Positions 12,005-24,329 of a stretch of 64,000 nucleotides of DNA are shown piece after piece. Numbering within the stretch: the first letter of the stretch is position 1; each line of letters starts with the position of its first letter. Both the position numbers and the translations under genes were made by a program. The notes beneath the pieces were generated by a model. That model saw only the letters and a list, made by a program, of their open reading frames with translations. It was not told the origin of the DNA and ran no database searches. This DNA comes from Muscardinus avellanarius (lineage: Eukaryota > Chordata > Mammalia > Rodentia > Gliridae): NCBI GenBank assembly GCA_963383645.1, contig OY726560.1, forward strand, positions 70,747,399 through 70,811,398. Reading direction: 5' to 3'.

Positions 12005-12155
12005 TGCGTGTGCGTCCCACTCTGGAGGCCTGTGGGGGCAGGGCCCCACCCCAGGGTCTGATTCAGCAGAGCCCTGGGGGCCTGAGCATCCACACTGTTA
12101 ACAAGGAGGCGGAGCTGCTGGTCCTGGGATCCCACTTTGAGAACCACTGGTCTAG
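12005..12155 (+). mobile_element. hAT-Charlie fragment (MER20-like)
   Basis: GGCCCCACCCCAGGGTCTGA, then TTTGAGAACCACTGG terminus, as in MER20/MER5-type nonautonomous elements. Confidence 0.6.
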
Positions 12156-14231
12156 AGACACTTGAGAAGAGACCACTCGTTCTTACATGAGAAGCAACAT
12201 CCTCCAACCTCCATCACCTGTGTCAATGGCCACGTCCCGCGGATTGCTGCTTTGAACAGGATGCCTCCGCCAGTGCCAGCCTCTCCAAGTGTGCTGTAGC
12301 CTTTAAGAGAGTCTCCTCAGACCTCCTTTTGTGTGATCAAACCTCTACATTCCTCACACCACACCTGGACTCTGGAACCACCAGGACATCCCACGGCAGG
12401 GCAGACTGAGGCCAGCTACACAGCCTGCTCTTCCAGACCTACCTTAGCTGGGCCTTCTGTCATTCCCCAGGTGGCCCCGTGGACCACTTCCAGCTCCAGG
12501 AGGGATGGGCCTGCATCCCCCAGTGCTCTGAAGCTCTTCCTTTGCCTCGGGATCGAGGCCTCATCTCTGCCTGCCCTGCCAGGCCACTTCCCCAGGAAGC
12601 TTTCCCTAAGCCTGGTGGCCCAAGTTGATCTTTCTCTGTCTCCATGTCCCCAGATACGGAGTCTCTACATGACACATATGGCATTCTGCCTTTTTATGAT
12701 TCCCTACTTGTTTCATATGTTTGTCCAATCTCTTGGTCCCTAGAAAGACTGTGGTGAGTGGCAGAGGCCGGGACATGAGCCTTCTGCAGCAGGTGGTGAG
12801 TACTCAAGGAGCATGCCCTGAATTGAAAATTAACTGATGGCCTAGCCAGGACGAAGTCCAGAGGTTGCTCATCAATGGACACAGGTCATGTTTTGTTCTT
12901 CCAGCCCAAGCCCGGTCAAAGGCTCCAAGTCACCACATTCCTGAAATCACTTGAAAATTCCAGGTCAAGGGCGCTGTTGTTCACTGTCTCTGCCTCTCGA
13001 GCTGGCCAGGGCAGTGGGCAGGGTTACTGTGCCACCTTGTGGTCTCTAGCACTCCCTGCCCTTGGTGCCAATGGCCACGTGAACACACTCCTGGTGCTGT
13101 ATAGATGTGGAAGAAATGCCCTGGTCCCCACTCCTTTCCCATTTCTTTAGTCCCACCCCATTCAATGCATATCAGTGTTAAATCAGATTTAACTGTGTGG
13201 GCTCCAGACTGTTCTCCTGCCCTCAGCTAATGAGCCTCTGATGAGCTGAAGGAAAAGGCAGCCTCTTTCTCCCCTTCATTATTATCACCTCCCCTCTGTA
13301 ACCACATCCCCATCCTACGCGACACCCACCCAACCCCTCCGGTCTCCTGCAGCAGCCTCTCTCAAAGCACAGCCCCAGTGCCCAGCCTAGGGGTGGGGCA
13401 GGTAATCGGAGGCTGTGAGCCGCTCTCTCCCCTTTAACCTTGGTCTTTCTCTTTAATCTTGGTCTTTCAGCCAAGGGCAGCTGTTGGAGCTGGCACAGGT
13501 TGATAACCTTCCCTGGGTCAACCGCCCAGCCATCCCATTTCCCCTGAGTATAAGGTTGGGGGCAGCCTCCCTGTCTACAGCTCACCCCTCCCCACCCTTT
13601 GTGTGCCTTTCCTAGGGTACTGATGACTTGAAGAAGATCCCTGGATTAGGTCTCCTGCCTGGACCGGGGCGACGCCACTGCATTTCTGTCCAGTTTGTTC
13701 TGGCTGGGCAGCCACTGGGGTCTGCTCTAGTGCGCACATCATGCTGTCTGTACATCTTGATAGTGGACACTGAAAGGGCCGACCTTGCCTCTAACCACCG
13801 CTGACCCTGCTAAGCGGGAGCCTGACATTGAAGCCTAGGAGGCGACATAGTAGCAGAAGAGGTAGGCCTGGACATGTGTCACCCAGGGTCCCTTTGAGGA
13901 GGGGCAAGCTGCCCCATTGCCGGAGGGTGGGCAGAGGGCAGGAAGCAGAGGGCTCTCAGCTCTCATGTACTCTGGCTGCAGAGGCCACCCCGCCCGAGGG
14001 CAGCCCCATGCTGTGAAGGAGGGCGGAGGCTCTGCTCAGATCCATCTGGATGGGCAACACTTGCCCAGTGCTGCCCACCAGAAGGTGCTGGGTCTGCATC
14101 ATGGCTCAGCTGCTCCCTCCACTCAAGCCTGCCACCCTGTTCCTGTTAATAGTGCCAATCCTCAATATTCATCTTGTACCCCAAATCCCAGAGTCTATAG
14201 CGAATGCCCCCCACCCCTGCCAGGCATCTCT

Positions 14232-14577
14232 GTTCTGAGATGACTCGAACTCATATACTGAAGTCCCAACCCTACTGTGATGGTCCTGGGAGGTGATCAG
14301 GTTTAGTCAGCAAGATAGAGTCTTTGTGATGGAATTAGTGCCCTCCTAAGAACAAAAATAGATGTCAGACATCTGTCTCTCCACACATGCATAGAGGAAA
14401 GGCTGTGTGAACACACAGCAAGAAGGCAGCCATATGCAAGCCAGGAAGGGAGCCCTCAACAGACACCAGATCTGCTGACTCCTTGGTCTTGGACTTCCTG
14501 GCCTCCAGAACTGTGGGAAAATACTCAGTCCTCCAGGCTATGGGATTTTGTGATAGCAGTCTGAGCCAAGACACTAG
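14232..14577 (+). mobile_element. ERVL-MaLR solo LTR (MLT1/MST-like)
   Basis: CATATACTGAAGTCCCAACC start, CTTGGACTTCCTGGCCTCCA and AACTGTGGGAAAATA near the 3' end are MaLR hallmarks. It is old and diverged. Confidence 0.68.
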
Positions 14578-14910
14578 CGTTTTGTGTTTTCATAGCTCGA
14601 GAACCCTGCATCTGTTCCCCAGGCAGGGCCTGTGCTAGAAACCAGTCCTTACCCCATGAATGAGATGCCTGCTGGCTTGCAGCTTTCCTTTGCTTAAGAG
14701 CTGAATTTCTGGTAAAAAAGAGAGAAGCGGCCCATGATGTGCCACAAGCACAAAAGTGATAGCTTTTAAGAGCAAAGAATCTCAGTTGTACCTGTTGCAA
14801 TCCCCAGGCCTGGGGCAAAGGGCACCATGGTCTCTCTGGCACAGGAGGAACAGACATGGTGAGAAGTTTAAAGCCCAACAGATACAACTAACAAGACTTA
14901 TTCTACTTAC

Positions 14911-14972
14911 CAGCGACTTTCCGCATGCTCGGCTCCCACACAGATTTGAAGCTTTGGGTTCAGAAATCCCCA
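14911..14972 (-). CDS. VXN: VXN coding exon 4
   Basis: This 62-bp exon completes a Val codon and encodes GISEPKASNLCGSRACGKSL, ending in phase 0. The acceptor is TTCAACTCTGCAG|TGGGG and the donor is TCGCTG|GTAAGTAG, both strong. It contains two cysteines in a small CGSRAC cluster. Length and phase match exon 3 upstream and exon 5 downstream. Confidence 0.86.
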
Positions 14973-16257
14973 CTGCAGAGTTGAACAGAGGAGATATCAT
15001 TCAGTGGTCCTCCAAGTTCTGCCTCCCCCCAGTTCTGCTTCAATTATCTTACGAGCCAGTGAATCACAGAAGGGACTTTCTCAAGGCCTTTGTACCAAGT
15101 AGCAAAACCAGGCAGTAAGTCCAGGCAACAGTGCCTGCCAAGTAGGGCTGCCTGCACCTGCCACGCTTCAGGCAGGTTGGATGTGAGGTCTCCACACCAT
15201 CAATGCGCCAATGTAGGTACATCAGTTGGGACAAATGTACCACGTCGGTGGGGGATGTTGAAAGTGGGGGAGGCTGTGCATGTGTGGGAGTGGGGAACAT
15301 ATGGGAAATCTGTGCACCTTCAGCTCAATTTTGCTGTGAACCTAAGACTGCTCTGAAAAACAAAACCAATTAAAAAAATCACACACGTGAAAGCAGTTAG
15401 CATTACATCTGCGTGCAGTAGGTGCTCAGAGGATGTGACCTCAGTTCTTCTTCCTGAAGCCTCAGATCACAAGAGTTAAAGAGGTCGTCAGGTCTTTATA
15501 GCTGGAATCACTAATGTATCACGTAGCTCCCAGACACCCCACTGTGAATGAGCATCTATCTGCAGTGGGAAGCGTCACCCATAAAGTGGAAGGATCAGAA
15601 GTGATCGGATCAGAATCCTAGGACACTGGCTACATAAGATGCCTGTGTAGAGAGTCTTCTTTATCATGCTTTCATCCCTGATACCCAAACACTATGAGTA
15701 TTTCTACACTGAAGGCTGCAGCTTCTAGGATCCAGGTGTTGAGTAGAGGAAGCAGCAGAAGATAGAGGAAAGCTGGTTCGCAACACAGGACTCTCTTGGG
15801 CCAGATGTTCCAGGCCAGCCCCACTTTGTTACGCTATAGCATGTAGAAATAAAACACCCTCTCTCCCTGCGGAAAACATGCCTTAAAACGAATAAGAATG
15901 AAGAGCTACAAAATGACTGTTAAAGAGAATTTTGTAGGAGGCCATTGATTTGGACCAAACACTGGCACTGAGCCCAAAAGACCAAACCAATCTGGAGTTT
16001 AATCATAGTAGCTGAGCTTCAGCTGGTTGCTCGAGGCCCAGTAACCAGTTAACCAATTGGCTCTCAACAATTAACTAGGTAAGCTGTAACCAGTTGGCTA
16101 GTTGACTGACTAGACTGTGGCAAATTATGTTGTTTTCTATGTTTTGCTTCTGCTTTTTTGTAAATGTTGTCTGGTTATGTTGTTGCTTGGAGTTCCCAGA
16201 ACTCTCAACTCATGAATTATTTTTGTTTTATTTTGCTCAGATAAACTCTGCTAAATT

Positions 16258-16340
16258 CTGTGTGTGTGGTGCTGGGGGTCAAAACCAGAACCTTATACAT
16301 GCTAGGAACACTATCACTGAGCTCCAACTCTGCCATATTT
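16258..16340 (-). mobile_element. ID SINE monomer
   Basis: Antisense: GTGGTGCTGGGGGTCAAAAC through CACTGAGCTCCAACTCTGCC. Confidence 0.75.
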
Positions 16341-16431
16341 AATTTGTCTAAGGGGTTTTTCTTTTGATATGCCCATTGAACTATGATGAATGGTGTCTGA
16401 CATAAGTAATAACACCTCATTATTTTTTGTT

Positions 16432-16475
16432 TTTGTGTGCCAGGCACTGTGCTAAGCATAAATCACATAAATACA
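16432..16475 (-). mobile_element. MIR fragment
   Basis: TGCCAGGCACTGTGCTAAGC core only. Confidence 0.5.
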
Positions 16476-16546
16476 GCGGGCCCATCATATCTATACATTC
16501 TGCATCTATGGGTTCAACCAAATGAAGATTAAAAATATGGTTTTGA

Positions 16547-16750
16547 GCTGGGCGTGGTGGCACCTGTTTGTAATCCCAGCATTTGGGAGGCTGAGACAAG
16601 AGGATTGCAGTTCCCAGGCAGCCTCAGCTCCTTAGTGAGGCTCTCTACAACTCAATGAGACCCTGTTTCAAAATAAAGAATAAAAAATAGGGTTGGAGGT
16701 GTAGCTCAGAGATAGAATGCCCTGGGGTTCCAACCTTGATACCTCAAAAA
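16547..16750 (+). mobile_element. dimeric SINE inside Tigger
   Basis: GAGCTGGGCGTGGTGGCACC to ID half. The bases flanking it (AAAAATATGGTTTTGA and AAAAAATATGGTTTTGA) form a clear target-site duplication. Confidence 0.9.
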
Positions 16751-16767
16751 ATATGGTTTTGAAACTG

Positions 16768-16848
16768 CAGGCTGGGGTGAAGCTTAGTGGTAGAGGGTCT
16801 AAGCATGGATGAGGCCCTGGATTCAATTCTCAGTAGCGTGTGCGCATG

Positions 16849-16894
<46 letters not shown>
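16768..16894 (+). mobile_element. ID SINE monomer with (CG)n(CA)n tail
   Basis: GCTGGGGTGAAGCTTAGTGG to B-box, then a GCGCGCGCACACAC tail of about 40 bp. Confidence 0.8.
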
Positions 16895-16897
<3 letters not shown>

Positions 16898-16906
16898 ATA
16901 CACATA

Positions 16907-17058
16907 TACAAAAAAAGGAAATATAAAAGAAAGAAAATGAGAAAAGAAAAGAAAAAAGAAAAACAGTTGCATTTGGGGGTTGTGGGTACAGAGTGGTAGA
17001 GTGCTTACCTAGCACGTGCACGAAGGCTCTAGTACCAGAAACAACAACAACAACAAAA
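16907..17058 (+). mobile_element. A-rich tract and second ID monomer
   Basis: A/G-rich 16907-16966 is followed by an ID copy (16974-17038) with the CTTACCTAGCACGTGC box and a CAACAACAAC tail. Confidence 0.72.
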
Positions 17059-18161
17059 ACTGCATTTATCCTGACCACGTATGAACTTTTTCTTGTCATT
17101 ATTCCTTAAACAACATAGTAATAACAACTACTTATATAGCATATGTGTTGCATTAGATATATAAGTATCCAGAGATGACCTAAAGTATATGAGAAGATAC
17201 GCACGTACAACACCATTTCCTGTAAGGAACTTGACCATTGGTGCATACTGGCATAAAGGGGGTCCTTGGACTAATACCCTGTGGATTCCAAGGACAGAGT
17301 ATCTCATTTACTATTTACCAGGACACTAAGAGGTAATTGTGTATCATGATAGTCCACACTGTCTAGTTGAGGAAACAGGCTTTAGGGATCTGTAACAAGT
17401 ATTATGAAGTCAGGTAAGAATGAATTGGGGAGTGAAAGCGTCCTCTCTGGTGGTCTTGCAGACCTGGAGAAGCTTGGTCAAGGGCCCTGTAACCTGGCCT
17501 GGGAGGTGGCATTTTCCAGGTGTGGAGGCGCAGGGAAGGAAACTGTGTCAGTGAGCTCTAGGGAAGCGGATACAATGGAGTGGCTGCAGAATTACCCTGC
17601 AGCTCAGTCTATCTACCTGCCAGAAGGGTGGGGACGGGACTGTCTCTGGAGACGGCCCTGGAGAGGTCGACATGGTCCAAGGCCAGCTGGGAGGGAGGGA
17701 ACACACTGTTTAAAGCAAAGGGATGACAGGGGCAGATTTCTGCCTTAGGAGGCTCCCACTCGAGGTAAGTACAGAGAGGGCGAGATGAGAAACACCTCAG
17801 AGCTGATGCTGTCTGTGTTCAGTGTGTAAATGGACGGGGCAGGGTAGGAAGGTGCTGGGGTCCTTCTGAACCTACACTTGCTGGAATGATGGATCGTGGC
17901 TTCCTTTGAGACAGGAACTTTCAACTTTTTGGAACAAGTTGGTTCTGAGATGCTGAGACATCTTATTCAAGAAGTCCTGCAGGCAGCCTACTTCCCTACG
18001 TCCAGGAAGTGGGGCTGCCTCCTCTCCAGGAGCCTGAAGCCTCACAGTGAGTTTCCAGGCAGGTTTCTGCCTCCAGAATCCTCAAGATTCCCAAGATTCC
18101 TCAAAGCATCTCCCCCACGTGAAATGGCCACAGCATCCTGAAACCTTCTCCTATGGTTCAG

Positions 18162-18201
18162 GAAAAAAGAAAAAGAAAAAAAAAAAAAAAAAAAAAAAAA
18201 A
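18162..18201. repeat. A-rich homopolymer tract
   Basis: Run of about 40 bases, A with a few G. Confidence 0.95.
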
Positions 18202-18411
18202 GCAGGTCCCCAGATCTGAGGTCCTTGGAGATACACAGCTACACAACTTTCTGGCAAGAGGGAGTAGGACTCAATACCATGGGCTGGTGCTTAGTCTTTC
18301 CTTGGAGAGTGCCAGGCTCTGGCTTCTGCTCAGAAATTCTCCCTCCTCCACACTCCCTGGAACCTATCAGACTGGGGATCTGAAGGAATTGAATCAATGC
18401 CCAGCTCAATC

Positions 18412-18414
<3 letters not shown>

Positions 18415-18443
<29 letters not shown>
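18415..18443. repeat. poly(A) run
   Basis: 29 consecutive A. No SINE body was recognised immediately upstream. Confidence 0.95.
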
Positions 18444-18445
<2 letters not shown>

Positions 18446-18889
18446 GACTAGAGAAGCCCCAATGTCATGTACTGAACAGATTCTCTCAATTTCATAAGTC
18501 ACTGCTCTTGTCTTTTCAAATAAAAGACTGACTCGGGCCATCCAAGCTCTCACAAACCACCTAGAAAGGTGCAAAAGTGACCCTAAAACTAGACCGTTGT
18601 AAAGACAGTATTCCCTGGGGGAAGAGGCACTTGCTAGGGAACCCCAGACCCGAGATTTCACCGCGGCTCTGTGGCTAACAGGCAGTGTGCCTTTGGGTAG
18701 ATCAAACAATTCCCATGGTTCTGGTTTCCTCTTCTGTTAATCGGCAGAGAGGTGGTTGCAGTAGCTCAGAGAGTCTTTACGTCCAGTGTGCATATAAATA
18801 AATCTTTAGGCGCGGGATGGTGGTGGCGGCGCATGCCAAAACAGATGAATGTGTTCTAACCTGGAGTTTCTGGCTCCATAAAATTTGCA

Positions 18890-19135
18890 TTTCCAACAAA
18901 TTTTAAGCTGCTGCAGCTCCTATTACCCTACTTTGAGAACCCGTGTACTAGATCGTCTCTAAATCTTAGCTACTCAATCTTTTGTCCCCGGAGCAGCATC
19001 CTCAGCAGCATCTGGAGCTTGTTAGAAACATGTAATCTTGGGGCCCTCTTTGTCCTCCTAAATTAGGGTCAGCATAAAACCCAAGACGCCCAGGTGATTC
19101 TTTTGCACCCTAAATTTTGAGAAGCATGGCTCCAA
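18890..19135. mobile_element. hAT-Charlie fragment(s), MER20/MER5-like
   Basis: AATTTGCATTTCCAACAAAT, TCCCCGGAGCAGCATC and CAGGTGATTCTTTTGCACCC are recognisable. One or two overlapping old elements. Confidence 0.55.
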
Positions 19136-19782
19136 ACTCACTTTGATTTGGTAGCAAATAGAAATATCCTGCATCTTTTTCTCTTTCCACACGCATGCAC
19201 CCACCCACTCACCTATACATAGACACAGAGAGAAGTCTTATCTCCTCTTAATTTGCAAGGCAGATTGTGGTTTTCCTAATGCTTTCGCTCTTCGTTTACA
19301 TGTATGTCATCACTTAGCTAGAGAATATAAGCTTGGTTTGTATGGTTTTATACACAGGGTTACAAGAGCTGGGGAAGGTACTGAGTGACCAAGGATACCT
19401 TAGAGTCTAGTCTGGCACCTAAGAAAGGGGAGAATGGAAACAAAATGGCAGGGAAAAATAAAAGGGGAGGTGGGTGGGGAGAGAAGACGGACGAAGGAAC
19501 ATAGCAAAGGAGTCTTATTTCAGTTCTTATAAAATACTAGTGTTAATGCCCGAAAGCTTTGAGAAGGACATGCTGAACTTTCTATTGTATATTTTTGGAG
19601 TTAAAATATGCATAGCTTTAGGTTGTGGGCATAGCAGCAATAACCCAAGCCAGAAATTAAAGGCAAAAACACTATCATGGACTTCAGTGGGTGAGAGGCA
19701 GAGCCCTATTTCACTGCTTGAGGTAGAAGCCAACAGATTTTTCCCTAAATTATTTTTATAGTTTAAGTCAGAAGTTGTAAGT

Positions 19783-19845
19783 TGGTGTGGTGGTGGTGGT
19801 GGTGGTGATGGTGGCGGTGATGGTGGTGGTGGTGGTGGTGGTGGT

Positions 19846-19898
<53 letters not shown>

Positions 19899-20054
19899 AA
19901 GGGAGAGAGAGAGGGAGAGAGAGAGAAAGGGAGGGAGGGAGGGAGGGAGGGAGGGAGGGGGAGGGAGGGAGAGAGAGAGAAAGAGAGAGAGAAAGGGAGA
20001 GAGAGGGAGAGAGAGAAAGGGAGGGAGGAAAGGAGGGAGGGGGAGGGAGGGAGG

Positions 20055-20116
<62 letters not shown>
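19783..20116. repeat. compound (GGT)n(GT)n(GA)n(GGGA)n microsatellite
   Basis: About 75 bp of GGT repeats pass into GT, then about 255 bp of GA/GGGA purines. The long poly-GR-type or Ser/Leu frames across it are artefacts. Confidence 0.97.
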
Positions 20117-20117
<1 letters not shown>

Positions 20118-20119
<2 letters not shown>

Positions 20120-20182
20120 TAGTTGGGGATGGAACTCAGCTTTTCAAAGGCTCTGCTACTCAGCCACATCCCCAGCCCAACG
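20118..20182 (-). mobile_element. ID SINE fragment
   Basis: TTGGGGATGGAACTCAGC to GCCACATCCCCAGCCC. The GA tract above is its expanded tail side. Confidence 0.7.
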
Positions 20183-20630
20183 ATGGGGAGATTTGAAGAT
20201 GGTAACACGGTAGGAAGCCTGTGTTACACACTTGTGCCCTGGTAAGCAAATAATCTGAGTTTCCTTCACTTCTCCGTCATGGTCATGGTTTTCTGTCCCC
20301 AGAACATAATGATTTACATCTTCTCTTCAATGCAGCACTGCTGTGCGGAGCGAGATGGCAGACTGCATCTTCACCATTACGCACATGGAAGGGCATCCAC
20401 ATCTGCCCTGAGCGCTGGGGCTTTCCTGTGGAATCATATTGATTTGGGAGAAGCAGGTGTGGCTCACCTGGACCCCGCTAACCTGGCGTGACTGAGGCTG
20501 CCAGAGAGGACCACAGGGTCCTCTGAAAAACACAAGACAGAACCAGACATCGGCGCGGCTGCGCTTTTAGTGTTTAACTGTAGTGGGGGTCACTGGCCCA
20601 GGGAGGCCGGGGACACTGGGAGAAACTCAC

Positions 20631-20781
20631 CGGGTCTGGCGGGGATTTTGGTGGAATGCGCCCCAGGAGGCCGCACAGCCTGGCGGCCAAACCTGCGACC
20701 ATCGCCTGCGTCCCTGCGGTCGCCGCGGTGTGGCAGCAGCTCCAGGGGCCGAGGTGTGTACAGGTCCGACTCTATCACCAC
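20631..20781 (-). CDS. VXN: VXN coding exon 3
   Basis: This 151-bp exon encodes 50 residues beginning VVIESDLYTPRPLELLPHR, plus one base. It is bounded by TCCTCCCGGCAG|GTGGTG and GACCCG|GTGAGT. The start is hydrophobic and acidic (VVIESDLY). The rest is rich in Arg, Pro and Gly (GDRRDAGDGRRFGRQ) and probably disordered. It is the most GC- and CpG-rich exon. The +1 frame is also open through the exon, but that frame would not join the flanking exons into the vexin sequence. The second half varies more than the first in my memory of the family. Confidence 0.87.
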
Positions 20782-20955
20782 CTGCCGGGAGGAGGAAGGA
20801 CAGTCAGCTTATTCCTTCTTGGGAACCCCAGATAACCGTGTCCACACCTGGTGGTCCGCAGAGGTACCGTGTGTCCACAAGGAATTTCTGTAGATATCCT
20901 TACTCCACTGAACCTAGGAGCCACGAGAAAACTTGAGTATATAGAAAGCTGGATG

Positions 20956-21148
20956 GAGCCGGATGTGATGGCACAGGGCTGTAATCCCAGTACTTGGGAT
21001 GCTGAGACAGAGGATTGCAGGTTCAAGGCCAGCCTCAGCAATTTAGCAAGACCCTGTCTCAAAATAAAAAATAAAATGGGGCTGGGGGTATAGATGGGAA
21101 GTAGAATGCCTGAGGGTTCAATCTCCAGCATGTGCATACACACAGGGG
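20956..21148 (+). mobile_element. dimeric SINE
   Basis: Lies 175 bp upstream (minus-strand sense) of VXN exon 3, antisense to the gene. Complete B1 and ID halves. Confidence 0.87.
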
Positions 21149-21762
21149 AATGAGAGGGGGAATGAATGGATGAATGAATAATCTGGGTAGAAATGTTTTT
21201 TTTTTTTTTTTAATTTGACTTCAGACTGTCAAATAGCACATGGCATAAGAAAAGACTCTAAAGGGTTCCACAGCAGCAGTCCCTTCAGAATAAAAAGCCT
21301 GGGCCATTGGGCGGGTCAGCTGCTCCATGGCCTGGAATGTTTCCCTAATAGGACAGGCTATTTGAAGTCAAGATGGTCCTGGAAATCGAAGTATTATGAT
21401 CTTTGTAGCTAAGCTGGCAATGTCTTTGTTCATGCAGAGGACAGTCTTTGGGAATCTCTGGTGGAGAGAAGACCTAGAGAGAGGATTTAAGGGCCAGATG
21501 ATTCTCAGATGTTTAAAAGAAAACAATAAACAGAAACTGTTGGCAAAATGGATCCAGGGTAATGCAATAAATTTCCACCGGGCAAAACAGAACAGAGAAC
21601 TGCATGCTGAGGTATTTTCATCATGATCACCTTCAGAGTGATTATTTTTAGAATCCCTCTTGCTTTGTGTCCACCAAAATGGGCCTTAAAGATTATAATA
21701 AAAATACAGTCAGCGCTCCATTTCCCTGGGTTCTTTATCCTCAGATTTATGGGAAAAAAATC

Positions 21763-22170
21763 TTTTTTCAGTACTAGGGTGGATCCCAGGGGCATTCTAC
21801 CTTCCAGCTACACCTCCGGTTCAATTTTTAATTCTTTACTTTGAAACCGGGTCTCACTGAGTTGCAAAGGGCCTCACTAAGTAGCCGAGGCTGTCTGCGA
21901 ACCGCTATCCTCCAGTCTCAGCCTCCCAAATGCTGGGATTACAATCATGTGCCACCACGCCTGGCTTTATGGAAAATATTTGAAAAAAATGATATCTGGC
22001 CAGGTGTGGTGGCACATTCCTGTAATTCCAGCTACTTGGGGGGTTAAGACAGTAAATTGCAAGTTCAAGGTCAGCCTGGGCAATTTAGCAAGACCCTGTC
22101 TCAAAATACAAAACTAAAAGGGCTGGGGGTATAGCTCAGTGATAGAGCCCCTGGATTCAATCTCCAGTAT
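21763..22170. mobile_element. converging pair of dimeric SINEs
   Basis: Antisense copy (21763-21966) then sense copy (21996-22170), 30 bp apart: an inverted pair that could fold in intron 2 RNA. Confidence 0.88.
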
Positions 22171-22379
22171 GGGGGAGGGGATTCTATCTGTATTGAGCAT
22201 GTGCAAGCTTTTTTCTTATTATTCCCTAAACTGTACCATATAGCAATTATTGCATAGCAATTTATTGCTTCAGGTAATATAAATAATCTAGAGATTATTT
22301 AAAGTATACAGGAGAAGGTTGAGGTGTTATATGCAAATAGTACACATTTTATATAAGGGACTTGAACCCCGTGAAGTTT

Positions 22380-22423
<44 letters not shown>

Positions 22424-22475
22424 TGTGGTAGCAGGGGTTGTGGGCAGAACCAATCTCCTGAGGGTACTGAGAAAC
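22171..22475 (+). mobile_element. Tigger/MER2-like 3' half
   Basis: Begins at TATTGAGCATGTGCAAGC and keeps TTATTATTCCCTAAACTG and TTATATAAGGGACTTGA. It contains the (TG)n at 22379-22424. Confidence 0.7.
22379..22424. repeat. (TG)n microsatellite
   Basis: About 22 TG units within the Tigger end. Confidence 0.96.
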
Positions 22476-23649
22476 AAATATACTTAAGTCAGTGAAGTCA
22501 TTTTCATGTAAAAAGCTGACACAAATAACAGCAGACATTTTATCTGGATATGGGGAGTCATGAAGGGAATCTTAGCAATCTGGGCTGGGCTCCTGCATAG
22601 TTACCCACAGGCAGGACACTGGAGTCATTCATTCCTAGCGTCCTGACTCTTGGAAGCTCATCAGAACCTCCAGTATTCTACAGCACTCAGCTCTGCTGAG
22701 GTTTGCATTTACAGTTGGCTTGCTCCTTCTCTCCCCACCGTCCTGCAAGGCCACGTTTTCCCACCACGTCCTGGGCTGAGCAGTGCAGCTGGAGTGAGCC
22801 AGGGAGCCTCACCCCACACAGCCTGGTTGCCAGATCCCCTCCCATTGCCCACATCTCACAATTCTGCTGCTTTTGGGGGATAATGAAGCAAATGAATGGG
22901 TTCTTAAAAAATATAATGATGGGGCAGTATTTTAATTTAATAGGGGAAAATTAGATCTTTTTTTTGGCTTTGATGCTCCATCCCCTTTTTTATTCTTTTA
23001 TGTTTTTATTGATGCATTATAGTCTCACATCATAAGACTCTTTAATAAATATTATTGGAATAAATATCAGACCTTTGGAGAAAATAGATCTCTGTTCATT
23101 TCTGGAAATGAACACCAGCCGGATCCAACTTGTATGTTAAACAACAAAATACACTAGAACATAACATAGCTCAAAATAGCATTTATTGCATATCATGGGG
23201 AATTACCTCTAAATTTATAAAATTTTTTACCTGATTTCAAACCCCAATTCTGATGTTTCAGAGTTCTGTGGAAAGGCGACATTTGTGCAACCTCACTGAC
23301 CCAAGGCAGAGGGAAACCTGCCCTTAGTACAAAGAGACACAAATGTTCTTTTTCAGGAACTCGAGGCATTCCTGAAAGAGACGCCATCCTGGCAGCCCCT
23401 TCCCTGTGCCATCACGTGGGAATGGGAGAGAAGAGAGCTATGAGCTGCTCATCCAGCAGTGGCTGGATAAAAGAAGCTTCCTGGGGGTTCAGGGAGGCCG
23501 GCTAGTTCCCAGTCACACATCACACATTAGGGTATCTTCTGCCCTGTGAATGCCCAAGAACAGTCTCCTGGCAGCGTGGCTTAGGCCTGGTCTATGGGAC
23601 ACAGACTGGGCTCACTGCTGGTGGTCTAAAATGAACTGGGCTGAAAGCA

Positions 23650-23654
<5 letters not shown>

Positions 23655-23722
<68 letters not shown>
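23655..23722. repeat. (GA)n microsatellite
   Basis: 34 near-perfect GA units at the tail position of the adjacent SINE. Confidence 0.97.
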
Positions 23723-23725
<3 letters not shown>

Positions 23726-23924
23726 CCTAGGGATTGAACCCAGGGGTAGGGGCATTGTACCTCTGAGCTACATCCCTAGTCCCTTTTAATTTTTTGTTTT
23801 GAAACAGGGTCTTGCTAGATTCAGAGTCTTGCGATGCTCCTGAGGCTGCCCTCAAACTTTCAATCCTCCTGTCTCAGCCTCCCAAGTACTGGGAATACAG
23901 GTGTGCACCACCATGCTTGGCTTC
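23723..23924 (-). mobile_element. dimeric SINE
   Basis: ID half duplicated internally near GGGGTAGGGGCATTG; B1 half intact. Confidence 0.85.
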
Positions 23925-24329
23925 TCAGCTGAGAGCCGGCAGTTAGCGCCCCCAATGGGGGGATAAGACTGGAAGGCTGGATGTCAGTAGGATGTCAGTG
24001 GGGTGGGAGAAGAAGAGACAGGGGGTTAATGCTGGAAATTTTCTTTCCTAGGTTATCAAACTGCCATTAAAGAGGAGAAATGTACCAGAGCCACAAGCAT
24101 TACTAAAATAAACTGATGCTCCTGTGGGTCTCAGAGAGGCCGGAGTTAGGAAGAGCAAAATTGCAGGCCAAGGGGCAAGCCCCAGGCTTCTATCCTCGGA
24201 CATCTTGAATCTGTACTTGTGTTTAATGGCCAGCATGGAGGGCTGTTGTAGAGTGAGAAAGACAGTCAAGACGTAGGAGATGGAGAATCATCATGAGAGG
24301 CCACAGGGATCCTTAGTACTGTTCTAGTC

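Larger units (their letters stand above)
11982..14910 (-). other. VXN: VXN intron 4
   Basis: Intron of 2.9 kb. It holds a hAT fragment (12005-12155) and a MaLR LTR (14232-14577). The stretch 12160-14230 is SINE-free and moderately GC-rich; I see no coding exon in it. Confidence 0.8.
16478..17330 (+). mobile_element. Tigger/MER2-like DNA transposon, interrupted
   Basis: The 5' piece (16478-16546, GCATCTATGGGTTCAACC) and 3' piece (from 17059, TTCTTGTCATTATTCCTTAA) belong to one TcMar-Tigger nonautonomous element. It was split by one dimeric and two ID SINEs plus a (CA)n. Confidence 0.7.
14973..20630 (-). other. VXN: VXN intron 3
   Basis: Intron of 5.7 kb. It contains the SINE-broken Tigger element (16478-17330), two A-runs (18162-18201 and 18415-18443), a hAT fragment (18890-19135) and the GGT/GT/GA complex (19783-20116). 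The stretches 14973-16257, 17330-18160, 19140-19780 and 20185-20630 appear unique. Confidence 0.8.

Noticed and set aside
19768..20208. Long frames on both strands over the GA-rich complex
   Set aside because: Dinucleotide repeat has few stop codons; low-complexity artefact.
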